Source of the DNA: Monosiga brevicollis MX1
Taxonomy: Eukaryota > Opisthokonta > Choanoflagellata > Craspedida > Salpingoecidae
Assembly (NCBI RefSeq): GCF_000002865.3
Contig: NW_001865059.1
Coordinates: 45,701 to 105,565, forward strand
Direction of reading: 5' to 3'
Length of the DNA stretch: 59,865 bases
In this document: positions 45,801-58,247 of the stretch, piece by piece
How the letters are laid out: every line of letters starts with the position of its first letter
Numbering within the stretch: the stretch's first letter is position 1
Position numbers and translations under genes: made by a program
The notes under the pieces: generated by a model
What the model was told of the DNA's origin: nothing
Databases searched by the model: none
Seen by the model: only the letters and a program-made list of their open reading frames with translations

Positions 45801-48800
45801 CTTCCCGTTCGTGCGCTGGGTTTGACGCCCAATGCCACGCAATGGTTCCAGATTGATGCTGCCGCGTTTTTGGAGCTTTTGGGCACAAGTTTCGAGACAG
45901 ACAATGCGACATTCTTTTTCATCCCAGACTTGCTTGTACAGGACATGGCGGGTGTGCCCAACGTGGAGCATACAGCTGATGTGTTTACCGTGACCCCCGA
46001 TCTCGTTGCTCCCGTTCCAGTGGAGGCTGTTGTGGATATGAACATTCGGGCCCTTGACATTGAGTTTTCCGAGCCCGTCAATGCGCAATCGGCCAATGGC
46101 AGTGCATTTGTTCTTGCAGGCGCAGCGTCGGGGCAGACGATCCGTCTGACAGATGCGACGGCGTCAACACCTTCCCTGCCTGTGCTTCGCCTGACGTTTA
46201 CGCCTGCCATTACTGAATTCATCCTCGCGCAAGATGAGGTCGTCTTCGTCATTGGCAACACGAGTGTGCAGCTTTCTGCCGGTGCTGTGGCTGATCGTCG
46301 CAACAACTCTGTGGGTGCCTCGAGTATCGTGCTGCACGACGTTTTGGATGATGTGACGCCCCCTGTTTTACAAAATTGGTCGCTTGACCTGAACAATGGC
46401 CTGTTCTCATTCACTTTTGACGAGTCGGTCAACGCCAGCCTTCTCAACTTTACAGGCGTTTATTTGCGCAACTCGGTGACGGCGTACAATTTCTCGCTCA
46501 CCGATCTGACCGTTACAGGTGGATTCATTGCCCTCCAAGTTTCTGCCGCGCTTCCTGCATCCCGCCTCACAACCTTGCTCTTTGATGAACCTCATATCTG
46601 GGCCAACCAGTCGCGACTAGCCTTTCCGGCCACTTTTGCAACGGATCGCTTTGAAAATCAAATTTTGGCTGTGCCTGCACCCGGCATACAAGCCACGTCC
46701 GTGATCCCGGATACGACGGCGCCTGTGCTGCTATCTAGTGCGATCAACTTGTCGACTGGAGTTCTGGGACTGCGATTTTCCGAACCTGTAGCTCTCGACT
46801 CTTTCAACGCCTCGCGCGTGCAGCTGGAGGGCGGCAGTCCTGCCACCAACGTTGTTGTGGTTGACAACAATGTGACGCTCAGTGATGAAGGCACGCTCAT
46901 CGAGATCATCTTGTCCCGCGATACTCTTGCGGCCGTGCAGCGCCATCTTGTGCTTCCCGGTGGCGGTACTCCCAATATCAACGTCAGCTTGCTTACAGAT
47001 AGCGTGGCTGACACGCGCGATAATTGGGCCATCACCCAAGGTGTTTCGTGCAGTGTGGCTGCTGATGTTATTGCGCCTACTTTGATCGGATTCTCCGTTG
47101 ATCTCAATGCTCCTTACCTTGCGCTCACTTTTTCCGAGCCCATGGATTTGGCTAGCACCAATATTCCTGCCTTGGTTCTGTTGAGCTCGGCCGTCGACGC
47201 CACTCAGACGCAGCTGGCCAGTACCAATTTGACGTTTACAGATGCTCTCCATCGAGAAGCGTGGATTGTCCTGGCGGATGAGGACGTCACCAGCATTATG
47301 GCACGCAGTGGCTTCTTCACATCCGTGAACGATGCATATTTACTTGTAAGCTCACCCTTTCTTGCCGATCGGAGTGGCAATGCCATTTTCAATGCAACGC
47401 TAAACGCCACTGCTTTTGCCCGCGTGGATCGCACGCCAACGTTGATCAGCGCGCTGTTAGACATGAGCACGGCAACACTTAATCTCACGTTCTCCGAGGT
47501 TCTTGCCCCATCTTCGAGCAACCTGTCTCGAGTGGCTTTGGCCACACCCGACAACACCACATTTTACCTCTCGGCAAACAGCACCGTTGACACAGCGTCC
47601 CCTTCAGCTATCCTGACGATTCGTCTTGGTCTTAGTGACTACGACGGTGTGCTGGCGGCGGGCATTGCCACCTCGGCCGCCACGGTGCTTTGGCTAGAGC
47701 CGGCTGCATTCGAGACTCGGTTTGCTGTGGGCAATGTTGCAACGCAGCGCCCTCTTGATTCATACACCGGGGATGCGTCCACGCCAGCACTGGTGAGCTT
47801 TAGCCTAGACATGAATGAGCGTGTACTACTGCTCACTTTTACCAAGGTCATCAACGTCAGCAGCTTTCAAGCAGCAGCATTTGCGCTGCAGCAGACTGCC
47901 TTTGCCACCAGTTCGGTCCGCCTGGGGTCGCTGGACCTGCCTGCAACTAGCCTGAATACGCGTTTCGTTGCCATTGATATAAGTGTGGCATCGTATAGTG
48001 ACCTGGCACTTGCAAACACTGTGTGCCGCTCGCTTGCGTCCTGCTTCTTGATCATCGATGCAAATGTGGCTGGCAACGACATGTTTGGCTTGTCCATTGC
48101 GGCTCAAAGCAACGGAGCCGCCCAAGCTGCCGCTGAATTGGTGTTGGACACCACGCCACCTCGTATCGCAGAGTTGCAAATTAATTTGACATCGCGCTCT
48201 GTGCACTTGGTATTTGATGAGCCCATTGATGCAACTGCTTTGAATGCGTCGGCTTTTGCGTTGGGTGCTGCCGAGAATTCCTTCGAAGCCATGACAAGTT
48301 TCCCTGGCCTTGCCGTGGGCACATCTGATGTACAATTCAGTCTGTCCAATCCTGACTTTGATGCCGTGGTTACGAATGACGCGATTTTGCGTAACCTATC
48401 CACTGCAGGCATTATATTTCTAGACACGCCTGCAACCTTGGTAGATGTTTTTGGCAACGCTGTGCTACGGCCCTCCTTTGCTGCGGCCACGTCCTTTACT
48501 GAGGATGCCCGCGCGCCAACAGCCATTAGCTTCTCGGTCAGCATTGACCAGGAACTAACGGTCACCATCACCTTTGACGAACCGCCGCGCGCACTGCTGA
48601 CAACGCCCACGCTGGTGCTGACCAATGCTTCTACGTCACTGACACTTGGTGACCTGACTTTCCTTTCTCTCGACGGGCGTGATGTGACATTTGTCGTCTC
48701 TGCGGCCCGAGGCCGCGAGGCCAAGGATTTGGGCATTGCCACCTGGACTGCAGCCACGGCACAGGTTCCTGCGGAGATGGTGACAGATTTTGCTGGCAAC

Positions 48801-51800
48801 AACAACAGCCTCATTGCCGATCTAGGTCCCGTGCAGACATCTGTGGTGGATGCCACAGCACCAATCCTACAGAATGTGGTTCTGGACTTTGATGCCTTAT
48901 CCTTGCGCCTTGATTTTGATGAGCCCCTGCTCTCGCGGGGTGTCAATCTTTCTGGTCTTGCGCTACAAAATAACGGAGATGTGGTGGCCTTGACCAGCGC
49001 CTTGGATTTTACACTCAACTTTTCGAGCAGCACACTGTTTGTTGACCTGTCCCCAATCGGCCTCGAGCTCAAAAATGTAAGCTTGAATTTTGAAGCTGAT
49101 CCTGCCAACACTGTGTTGGCCATTGCAAGCGGGGCATACGCTGATCTGTACACCAATGCCGTGGTTGGACCAGCCACAGCGGCCATCAACCAGACTGTTG
49201 CTGATTCGACCGCACCTCTCATTATCGCAGTCGAAGTGGATACCTCTCAGGGAACACTGTCCGTGGTCACCAATGAGCCTGTGGCAACGCCAGATCTTCG
49301 CTACAGTGTGTCCATCACGAGCGGTGGCACTACCATGCACCTGGCACCGGCTACCACTCAGTACCTACCTTCCCCTCGACACGGCGTCTTTGGTGACCTG
49401 GACCCTAGTGAAGTGGCTCAAATCAAATTGATTTTTACAAGCTGCAACGACAATTGCACCGGTTTTGTGCAAGCCAGCACCGTTTCGGACACGGTGGGTC
49501 TGGATAACATCAACACAACCGTGACCTTGACCCTCGTTCCAGACAGCATTCCCCCTGTCATTACTGCCAAGGTGCTGGACATGGAAAATTTGACCTTGTC
49601 ACTGGTCTTTGACGAGCCTCTGAACACGGCGCAAGCTGTATCGGGCTTTGTGACCTTCCAAAACCAACCAAACAGCGCGAGTGCCACATATACGGTCTCT
49701 GTCACGCCAATTAGCGTAACCTATCTTTCCGCATACAGCATTCAGATTTTGCTGAGTGACGCCGATGGCAATGCGCTTAAGGAGCAGGCCGGCTTGGCAA
49801 CCTCCACATCCAACACCTACCTCGCCCTGGATCTGACGGTGACCGACGTGCGAGGTAATCAGGTTGTTGCAGTCCCAACAAGTGCAGCTCTTGGCGGTGT
49901 GGTTGTCCAGGCCGATGGAGAAGAGCCACAACTACTGTCAGCCTCCTTGAATTTTGAGTCTCGCCTGCTGATTCTTACCTTTGATGAAACCATCAATGCC
50001 AGCTCCGTGCGCATTGCAGAACTCACCTTGCATGCGACAAGCACAATGCCTGCGCCCTCCTACCAACTCTCTGATTTAACCATCAGCTCTGCCGTTGTGG
50101 GCTCCGACTATGTACTTTCCCTTGGGTTCTCAAGTGTCGACAAAGATGGCATGCTGACCGCTGGTGTGGGCTTGCCCGAGGCTTACGTCGCAATTTCATC
50201 GGCCTTCGCAAGTGACATGTCAGGACTTGCAGTAGAGGCTTTAACGTTTGGTGTCAACCCCTTGGCCGTTAGTCCAATAATTGCTGATACCACTGCTCCC
50301 ACCATTGCCGCCATCAATGTGACAGTCAGTTCTGGCGAGCTTGACTTGAGCTTTTCAGAAGCAATCAACGCAAGTTCATTGGATGAGACCTTGCTTCATG
50401 TCGGTTCAGCCACCGGCATTGCCACAGAATTTGTTCCCGTCTATTCCTATGTCGCCCTCGCTGGTGTGCGCACCCTTCACCTTGAGATGGATGCCACTTC
50501 AACAGCACAGCTCAAACAACTGGTTGTGGCTGGCCAGCTTCGCTTTAGCGCAGCTGCTAATCTTGTGTCTGACTTATTTGGCAACCCCAGTGTACCTTTG
50601 GTAAATGTGACGCCTGCCGCCGTGGCGCCCGATCAGACTGCGCCGACCCTGCTCAGCTGTACCATTGATGTAGCAACGGAGACGTTGACTGTTTCCTTCG
50701 ACGAGCCCGTCTTCGTGAACGCAAGTGAATCTATCGAGCTGGGTAATGCGAGCAACGTTTGGATGCCATTGACGGATCCCATTCCCAGCGTCAGTGGAGC
50801 AACTGTTGCCGTTGCTCTTGACACTCTGACTCTGAATCGCGTCAAGGCCAACTTCTTTGGACCCGAGCTGCTGTGCCGTGCTGGGGCAACTGCACCCGTG
50901 TGGGATTTGTTTGGCAATGCGCCGGGGGCTGCGCTTGGTCCGCAAAACGTAACTTTAACGCCCGATGTGTCGGCGCCGACTCTTCTCGCAGTGACACTCA
51001 ACCTCAGCTCTGCTACTCTTGTACTAGAGTTTGACGAGGCCATTGACATCAATCTCACCGCCGCAAACCTGACACTTGAGACAGCTGATCTTGTGGTTGC
51101 TGTGACTGTTGACGGAGTTCAGCAGGACCTTGCTACCTCAACACTTGAGCTACATCTTGACCCCGGCAGCATGAATAGCATTCGCGTGAGCACCCGTCTG
51201 CTGAATTCAACTGTGTTCCTTTATTATTCGCCAGCCGCACTGGCAGACTTTGCTGGTAATGAGTTGGTCAACAACGGCAATGCTACTCTTCAGAGCGTCT
51301 TCCCTGATGAAGTGAGCCCCAGTGTGGTGTCGATTGTGATGGACATGACGGCCCAGATCGTCGTGATGGAGTTTGATGAGCCTGTTAAGGGTCTCAACCT
51401 GTCGATGCTGCGTCTGGGGTCGACATCAGCCACCGCCTCGGCTAATGCACTGGATTTACATAATTCTAGCACCGATGACCAGCTCACATACACTCTGCAA
51501 CTAACCACGGCGGGCTTTGAAGCACTTGCTATGGATCCGAGTGTGGCCACCTCTGTCTCCAACACGTTCTTTTTCTGGCCTGCTGAATTTGCGCAAGATT
51601 ATTTCGACAACACCCTTCAGCCTGCCAACAGTGTGGGCGTGGCGGCCACCACTGTAGTCAATGACACGGTGGCGCCGCGCATTGTAGCGTTTGACCTCAA
51701 CGCGGATGATGGCACCCTCGCCGTGACTTTTAGCGAGCCCATGAGTCAGGCCGAGGTTCCTCTGTTGAATCTGAGTGCAACCAATAGCTCCCTCGGCCTG

Positions 51801-54800
51801 CCGATTGATGGCGCTTCCGGCAGCTGGAACGCACGACGAACCACGTATACGTTTGTTGTTTCTGCGCCAATTCTTGCGGATCTCATTTTGGATGAGATTT
51901 GCGATACAGAAGCACGCTGTTTCCTGCGGTGGTCACCCGAAGCCGCTTTTGATTATGCCGCCAATGCTCTGGTGGCCCTGGAGCCAGAGGGCAACCTGGC
52001 TGTACAGACATTCACGCCCGACTCCACACCCCCGGCATTGACAGCCTTTGTATCCATGGACATGAACACGGGTACTGTCAACCTTTCGTTCTCTGAGAAC
52101 ATGCGAGCCAGCAGCTTTGTTGCAAGCGGTTTGCGCTTCTCTTCTTTTTACAACGTGCCCACATTCTTCTCACCCAACAACGTGAGCGTGCTGACGCCCA
52201 ACGGGGTGAATCAAAGTATTGCTCTGAGCGACAGTGACCTGCACCGCCTCAAATTGGCCGGCCTGTGCTCCAGCAACAGCGCCTGCTGGTTGTCAATGAC
52301 TCTTGGGACCGCCACAGACATGGCCGGCAATGCGGTGCAGGCTGTGTCCAGCTCGACCTTTGATCCACGTCGAGTGCCCGTCGAGTTTCTTGCAGACACA
52401 ACACGCCCTCAGTTGATCCAGGTGGACTTTGCGTACACGGGAAGTAATTCTGTGCAGCTTAACCTTACCTTTGATGAGCCCATGAACGGTGTCTCCTTAC
52501 GCACCGACGTTTTGACCGTGGGCTCAAGCGCAACAGCCACAGTGGCTTTGACGACGAGTTTGGACACCACACCTGCTGATGGCCTTACTCTTTCAGCTGT
52601 GCTTAATCGTGCTGACTTTTTGGCCATCGCAGCTCATGCGACCATTGGTTTGGACGCTGGTACCACCAGGTTTGCCTGCACGGCGCTGTTGGGTGAAGAT
52701 TTGGCTGGCAATGCCGTTCAGCCTCGCACCTTCGCCGCGCAAACTGAGCTGCAAGTTACCAACTTCATTCCAGACACTCGACGACCACTGTTGGCTGAGT
52801 TTGTGACGTATGACGCCACTGATGGTGGTCTTATTCTGCAGTTTGACGAGCCCATGCAAGCTGCCATCCTCAATTTGAGCGGACTTGTCCTATCAAACGG
52901 CACACTCGACTACATTCTCACTGCAGCCACGGTCAGCTACAGCGAGGCAACAGCGTATGCCAAACGTCGCATCAAAATCACGCCCTCGGGTCTTGACCTG
53001 CAGTACCTGCGTCTAACGCCACTCTTCTTCAAGTCGGTTGCAACTACATATGCCCGGATCAATGCTGAGACATTCATGGATCCCTTCTCCAATAGCAATG
53101 AGGCGAGTGTGGCCCTGCAGGCCAGCAACTTTGTGGCCGACACAACCTCCGCCAGCCTCGTTAATTTTACCTTGGACTTGAACCAATCCTTGCTCTCGCT
53201 CACCTTCGACGACATTGTAAAGAGTGACAGCCTGGACCCCACGCGCATATCGCTTCAAAATACTCAGGCAGGCACCAACGGTGCAGCTGGTCGCTACACG
53301 TTGACGGACGTCACGGTGGTCTCGTCGATTGACTACGTGGTTGACGCCTTCTTGTCCGTGGTGGATCTGGCCAATCTTCAGCTCGCCACAAACCTGGCCC
53401 GTACTCGTGCAGACACCTATCTGGTGATTGCCGCAGATGCTCTGGCCGATTCTTACAACAATCCCATCCAGGCAGTGGTTGCCAGTAATGCGCGCCAGGC
53501 TGCGCTTGTCGTTCCCGACGCCATCGCACCCCGCGCCGTGGGTGTTGAGCTTGACATGGGCGCCCGCGTGCTAAACCTGTCTTTCTCCGAGCCCACAGAC
53601 GTGCAAAACATCAGTGGCATGGCCATTGGGGCCTATCCCAGTGACATGGTCAACATTGCTGGCTCCTTTGCGGCCACAGATAATTTGAGGCTGTCTGGTA
53701 CACTTACACTTGATGCTGCTACGATTGACGACTTGAATCGACGCGGCCTTTGTCGCTCGGCTGCCACGTGCACGCTTGTGCTCGGGGCTGGCAGCCTAGT
53801 TGATTATCGGGATAATGAACTAGCCGCCGTAGCAGAGGTGGCGGTTGACACCTTGGTAGCAGACGTGAGGGCACCTACATTGCTTTCGTTTGGCTTAAAT
53901 ACGAACAGTGGCACCATTTCCTTGACCTTTGATGAAGTGGTCAATGGCACCTCCTTGGATGTCGAGGCACTGGCACTGGCAGCGACGCCAAGCAACATTC
54001 CACTGGCTGGCGTGGTGCAGGGGGCCCTTGCCCTAGACACCACCCTTACCGTGACATTGGACGCCAGTGCCCTCGATTCCATTCGCTTGCAGCCGCCGGT
54101 CGGCCGCAGTACCTCAAGCACTACTTTGTCGGGCACGGCATTTGTCCGTGACTCTTGGGGTAACGTCCACGCAACCCTGTCTTCACAAGTGGCCACAACG
54201 GTGGTATTGGATACCACGCCGCCCTTGGCACAAGCCGCCGTTCTCAACTTGACGTCCAATCAGCTGATCATCATTGTCAATGAGCCTGTGGCCGTGGCCG
54301 CCACACAACCAGAGCTCGTTGCTCTTCGCACTGTGGTCCAAGGCAGCGACGTGGTAGTGGCTTTGACCGCTGCCGATACAACCGTATCGTCCGCTAATGG
54401 TAACACACTTCGCATCGATTTGTCTGCCATCACCTTGAACAAGATTCTCGAGGTTCCAAGTTTTGCTGCACCAGGTCAAACAGTCCGACTCACACATACC
54501 AGCGGTGCCTTTGTGGATATGTTTGGCAATGACGCCGCCGCTCGTTCCGTTGGCAATGGACTGGAGTTGACAAATGTTGTCCCAGATACTAATGCCCCCT
54601 CCCTGGTGAGCTTCAGTGCTGACCTCAATGCTACCACTTTGCGCCTTACTTTTGATGAGCCTGTCAACGCCAGCACAGCCAACTTCAGCAAGTTGTTGCT
54701 TGTACGGGAGCAGAACCAGGTCTCCACCGTTTTCCGCTTGTCCAGCGCCGAGGTGCAAGCAGAAACACTATATGTGGTGGTAGTGTATCTCAGCTCAGGG

Positions 54801-56750
54801 GACGTAGACCGTCTCAATGCCATTGGCAACCTTTATTCAAGTCAAGGCACCAGTTACATGGCGCTCGATGCCGGCTTTGTGCAAGATTTGCAGGGCAACG
54901 ATGCCCTTGTCTTGGACCTCGCCAACGCGCTTCTGGCCCATTCGTTTGCTGCAGATGAAACGTCCGGTGTTTTGGTGGGTGCGCAGATCTCGCTGACCAC
55001 TGCCGAGCTTGTGTTGACATTCAGCGAGGTTGTCAACGCCAGCTCTTTGAACGTTTCTCGTCTCGCGGTGGGACCAAGGGCGATGGCCTTGGGCAGCGTG
55101 ACCCTTCAAAGCTCTGCGGCCAGCAGTCCAACTGATAGTGCGACCACACTGACTATCTCACTGACCCAAAAGGATGTCAAGGCACTCAAGCGCGAGGGTG
55201 TGGCGTTTGCACCAGACCGTGCGTTTGTGCAGGCGTTGGCTGGTGCGGTTGTGGACGTCTCGGGCGTCATGGTTCGTACTTCAGGCTTCGTTGCAGCATC
55301 GCCAGCAGTTGGGGCAAGCGGAGATGTGGCTGTGAGCAACGTCACGCTAGATTTCGACGCACGCCAGCTTATTGTCACCTTTGATGATGATGTCGACCCC
55401 ACTAGCGTGAACGTGTCTGCGTTTGCGCTGTCCGACAACACCACCACATTGGCGCTGATCGACTCGTTTGTGTGTGGTAGCTGTCCGGGCAACACGTACC
55501 AGGCCACTGCTTGCACTGAGGATGCTCCTGCGGTGTGCACACCTTGCACACCGTGTGCTGGCACTGAATACGAAGTTGCCCCTTGCAACGCTACACATGA
55601 CACTACGTGTGCATCGTGCTCCACTTGTGGAATTGGAGAGTTTGTGCTCCAAGCGTGCTCGCCCTTTGAGGACACTCGCTGCGCTACTTGCAGTGGAGCC
55701 TGCGAAAGCGGATTCTATGAGGCAGCAGCCTGCAACTCCGTCACCGATCGCTTGTGTGCACCATGCACTGCCTGCGGGGACGGAGAGTACACAGTGTCGG
55801 CATGCAACGCAACACACAATGCGGTATGTGCAGCGTGCAGCACCTGTTCTGGTTCACAATACGAGTCGAGTGCATGCTGGAGTGGCAGCGACACTGTATG
55901 CTCAGATTGTGGCAGCTGTGCTGAGGGAGAGTTTGAAGTTTCGCCCTGTGATGGAGCCAATGCTGAGGTTTGCGCCACCTGCACCACGTGCTCCGCTGGC
56001 TATTATGCTGAAACTGCATGCTCAGCAAACGCGAATGCGGAATGCAGCCCATGCACAGCGTGTGGTCTTGGAGAGTTTGTGAGTCAGGCTTGTAATGCTA
56101 CCCACGACGCCATCTGTACGACATGCACGTCGTGTGGCCCAGGAACGTACCAGTCTGCGCCATGCACCGAGAGTAGCGACTCGGAATGCACAGCTTGTGG
56201 GGCGCACTGCACATTGTGTGTCGATGGCTCGCAGTGCACAGCCTGCGAGGGTGGATACGCTCTGCATGACGGAGAGTGTGTGGACACATGCCCCACGGGT
56301 ACCTTCAATGACACCACCACGGGCACCTGTGCTTTGTGCGATGCTTCATGCCAAAGTTGCACGGGCTCGGCCGTTGACGAATGCGACGGGTGTTATAACA
56401 ACATGTACTTGCAAGCGGGTCGCTGCGAGAGCAGTTGTGGTACAGGCCAGTATAACAGGACCGTATCAGGCATCGGTCAGACTTGCGTGGCATGCAACTC
56501 TTCATGCACAGAATGCTATGGTGGCAGCGCCGACAACTGTCTGACTTGCGATGTTGGTGAGGTTTTGATCGACCACAGCTGTGCACCAGCTTGTCCGGCA
56601 GGTTATCGGGAAGAAAATAGCCGCTGCTGGCCATGTACTGTGGGCTGTGATGCCTGCTCCGCAAGTGCGTGCACAGAGTGTGGTTCAGGCTACATCCTGG
56701 ACAACGGCGTCTGCACGATGGCGTGCGAAAACAGTTTTTATGCAGCTTGA
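33816..56750 (+). CDS. Giant secreted protein: Cys-pair repeats, FSEPV repeats, TNFR and furin-like repeats
   Basis: Proposed exons: 33816-33837, 34043-34111, 34228-39063, 39167-43683, a 50-N gap, then 43734-56750 (TGA). The first four exons sum to 3148 codons with matching phases and the last part adds 4338, so at least ~7486 aa. Exons 1 and 2 encode a signal peptide (MQLSDPARALRARAFLCIGL, then VMTLLTTRVFG) followed by AADDTSLLDCVGL. Exon 3 holds 15 repeats of about 100 residues, each with Cys in S-T-L-x-C-x-G and in V-x-C-T-I-x-V-R-D, ending V-x-G-T-P-T. Exon 4 onward holds about 46 FSEPV repeats of about 115 residues like those of the first gene. From 55473 there are 10 TNFR-type repeats (C-x2-C-x(3)-E/Y...C-N-A-T-H-D-x-x-C) and about four furin-like repeats. 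No membrane segment follows, so secretion or matrix attachment is inferred. The frame changes across the N gap, so the gap length is not exact. Confidence 0.85.
33838..34042 (+). other. Intron 1 of the second giant gene, with poly-T tract
   Basis: Donor C|GTATGT and acceptor TTGCAG join MQLSDPA to RALRARAFLC in phase 1. The intron contains interrupted T runs (33879-33932). Removing it and the 34112-34227 intron (donor GTCAGT, acceptor TTCGTAG) yields a continuous signal peptide, which supports both. Confidence 0.75.
34228..39063 (+). repeat. Array of 15 Cys-pair repeats (~100 aa)
   Basis: Fifteen tandem copies in one exon begin at motifs such as TPTSASTLSCVGENSGT and RPTTDSQLNCAGLLTGD. Each continues with VRxxExVxCTIxVRDxxG, TTGxAxDF and a FTVTGxLAD strand. 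Two conserved cysteines per copy, about 15-20 residues apart, suggest one disulphide per beta-rich domain. Copies 12-14 (about 37740-38740) are much more alike than the others and look recently amplified. I do not recognise the family. Confidence 0.85.
39064..39166 (+). other. Intron joining the two repeat arrays of the second giant gene
   Basis: ACCG|GTAAAC to TTTGCTAG is a 103-bp phase-1 intron that joins ...AATFST to EYFPDIASFDL. The upstream frame would otherwise end at 39137 in a non-repeat tail. The splice puts the Cys-pair array and the FSEPV array into one protein. Confidence 0.8.
43684..43733. other. Assembly gap (50 N) in the second giant gene
   Basis: Coding sequence on the left reads ...ASALVTL and on the right IFSLHPTVCNSTDRC, the two sides of one FSEPV repeat. 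By comparison with other copies only about 8-17 residues are missing. The frames on either side differ by two bases modulo three, so 50 is a placeholder or estimate. Confidence 0.9.
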
Positions 56751-57238
56751 ACGTCATAGCACATCTTATTATCGTAATTCTTGCTCTGTGTGACTACATC
56801 GTCATACATGTCTGTCTTTTGGGGTCATTTGCTTTGGTTGTTGTTTAATTGGCTCCGCACAAGGTAAAGAGGGCTTTGCCCTTGCTTGGCCCGACAGTGG
56901 GATGTGTCTCTTGTTTTTCCCCGTCTTCATTATCTAGTAGCTTGCGCTGAACCAAAGCCGCAGCTGTTCTTGTTCTCGTTGTCGTTGTTGTTTTTTGACC
57001 AGATGAGACTCTCCCAAGGTGAAATCTCGGCTGCCTGTGTGTGCGTGTGCGAGTGCCTGTGCTGCAGCCGTATTTTCTTTCTTGGTGTTCCCCTTTACCA
57101 ACCAGCACAGACCAACCGTGTTCATGTTTTCCCATAATCGAAGGAATGATCTGCATGACACACATGCGACTGTTGTTTCGCCTTGAAGACTCGTCTATTT
57201 TCTGGGAGTCGGCAAGAGCCCCAACGCTAGCTATAATG
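56751..57238. other. 3' region after the second giant gene
   Basis: No further cysteine repeat, membrane segment or confident exon was seen. A minus-strand frame (57252-56845) rich in Arg/Thr/Lys matches nothing I recognise, but could be the 3' part of the E2-like locus next to it. Confidence 0.45.
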
Positions 57239-57460
57239 TCACGCCAAAGCAAGCCGTGCTATTAGATGCCTTGAGCAGTTAGATACACTCAAACTCGGTA
57301 GCCGACCGTGACCATGGAGAGAACGCGCAAAGGCGTGGATGCTGAGAAGCACAGAGCGCATCGTGTAGGCGGGCGACCAGCTGGCAATGTCTTTGCTCCA
57401 ATCGGTCTGGATCTCGTTGTAGCCTGATAGGATGAAGAGACAACGACGACCTGCTTCCAC
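57239..57460 (-). pseudogene. Ubiquitin-conjugating (E2, UBE2J-like) fragment, possibly degenerate
   Basis: A frame opening after a good acceptor (CCACCCTCAG at 57470-57461) reads VEAGRRCLFILSGYNE, then SWSPAYTMRSVLLSIHAF. This resembles the segment of UBE2J-type E2 enzymes around the active-site Cys, where the family reads C-L-S-I-S-G-Y, then W-x-P-x-W-S-I-R-x-A-L-L-A-I-x-x-F. Upstream on the same strand (57660-57540) are pieces reading RRDLRKIM and, in another frame, ITACEDNMLE, both like the E2 N-terminal half. The central part with the Y-P-F-x-P-P motif was not found. It is either a decayed gene or an unusual exon structure I could not solve. Confidence 0.3.
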
Positions 57461-58247
57461 CTGAGGGTGGAGGGGAAGCTAGCAGTTGGAGGTAAAAGGG
57501 GTGTAGCATGCAGCCTATGATCGCCGAAGAAAAAGAAATTGATGGGTCATTCCAGCATGTTGTCTTCGCAGGCAGTGATGGCGAACTGTTCAGAGGGCCC
57601 ATCATGATTTTGCGCAAATCGCGGCGTACGTGCGGCTCAAGACGACACTTGTCTTTATTTTTCCATTCTTTTCGATTTTATTTTTATTTTTTTTTATATT
57701 TTTTTTTTTTTTTTTTAAAACATGGCCATTTCACCTGCATCCGTGTTGATCGTGCAGCCAACTGAGGCCTCGACCCAAACTCGAAGGCTTACCTGTCAGT
57801 GTATGCGATTGATCAGTCATCAGTCACGATGATAGGTCGTAAGAGCTCATTTGGGCTCATTGGTAGGAAGCGCCCAGTTTGTTGGACGATGATAGTGTGC
57901 ATCGTTCCCGTAACAGAGTTGGCTGCATGCGAGTTCAGGTCATGATGTGTTTGATGTTGCTGCTGCCATCGGGGCTCCTGCCATCCCATATGGGACTTGA
58001 CTTGAGACTTGAGATCAGGTGTAAATAGGTGAATGAATAAGGTGTAATTGATGAATAACCAGAGAACTGGCTTGTGCGTGGGGGCGCCAAGCCGTGAATC
58101 AGGTTGAGAGACAGGCAACGAGGCATGAATCAAGTTCATTTTGTTGGTGAAGGAAAGAGCGAGCGGGCAGGGTCCTTGCAGATTTGGCTCTCAGAGCTCT
58201 TCAGACTGGTCGCCAGCCAGTGTTTATTTTATGCTACTGGCTCGTAG
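57461..58247. other. Region between E2-like fragment and GNA1
   Basis: It contains a mixed T-rich tract (57686-57716) and a possible donor (CTGACAG|GTAAGCC, minus strand near 57794) that could belong to upstream exons of the E2-like locus. No complete gene is visible. Confidence 0.4.
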
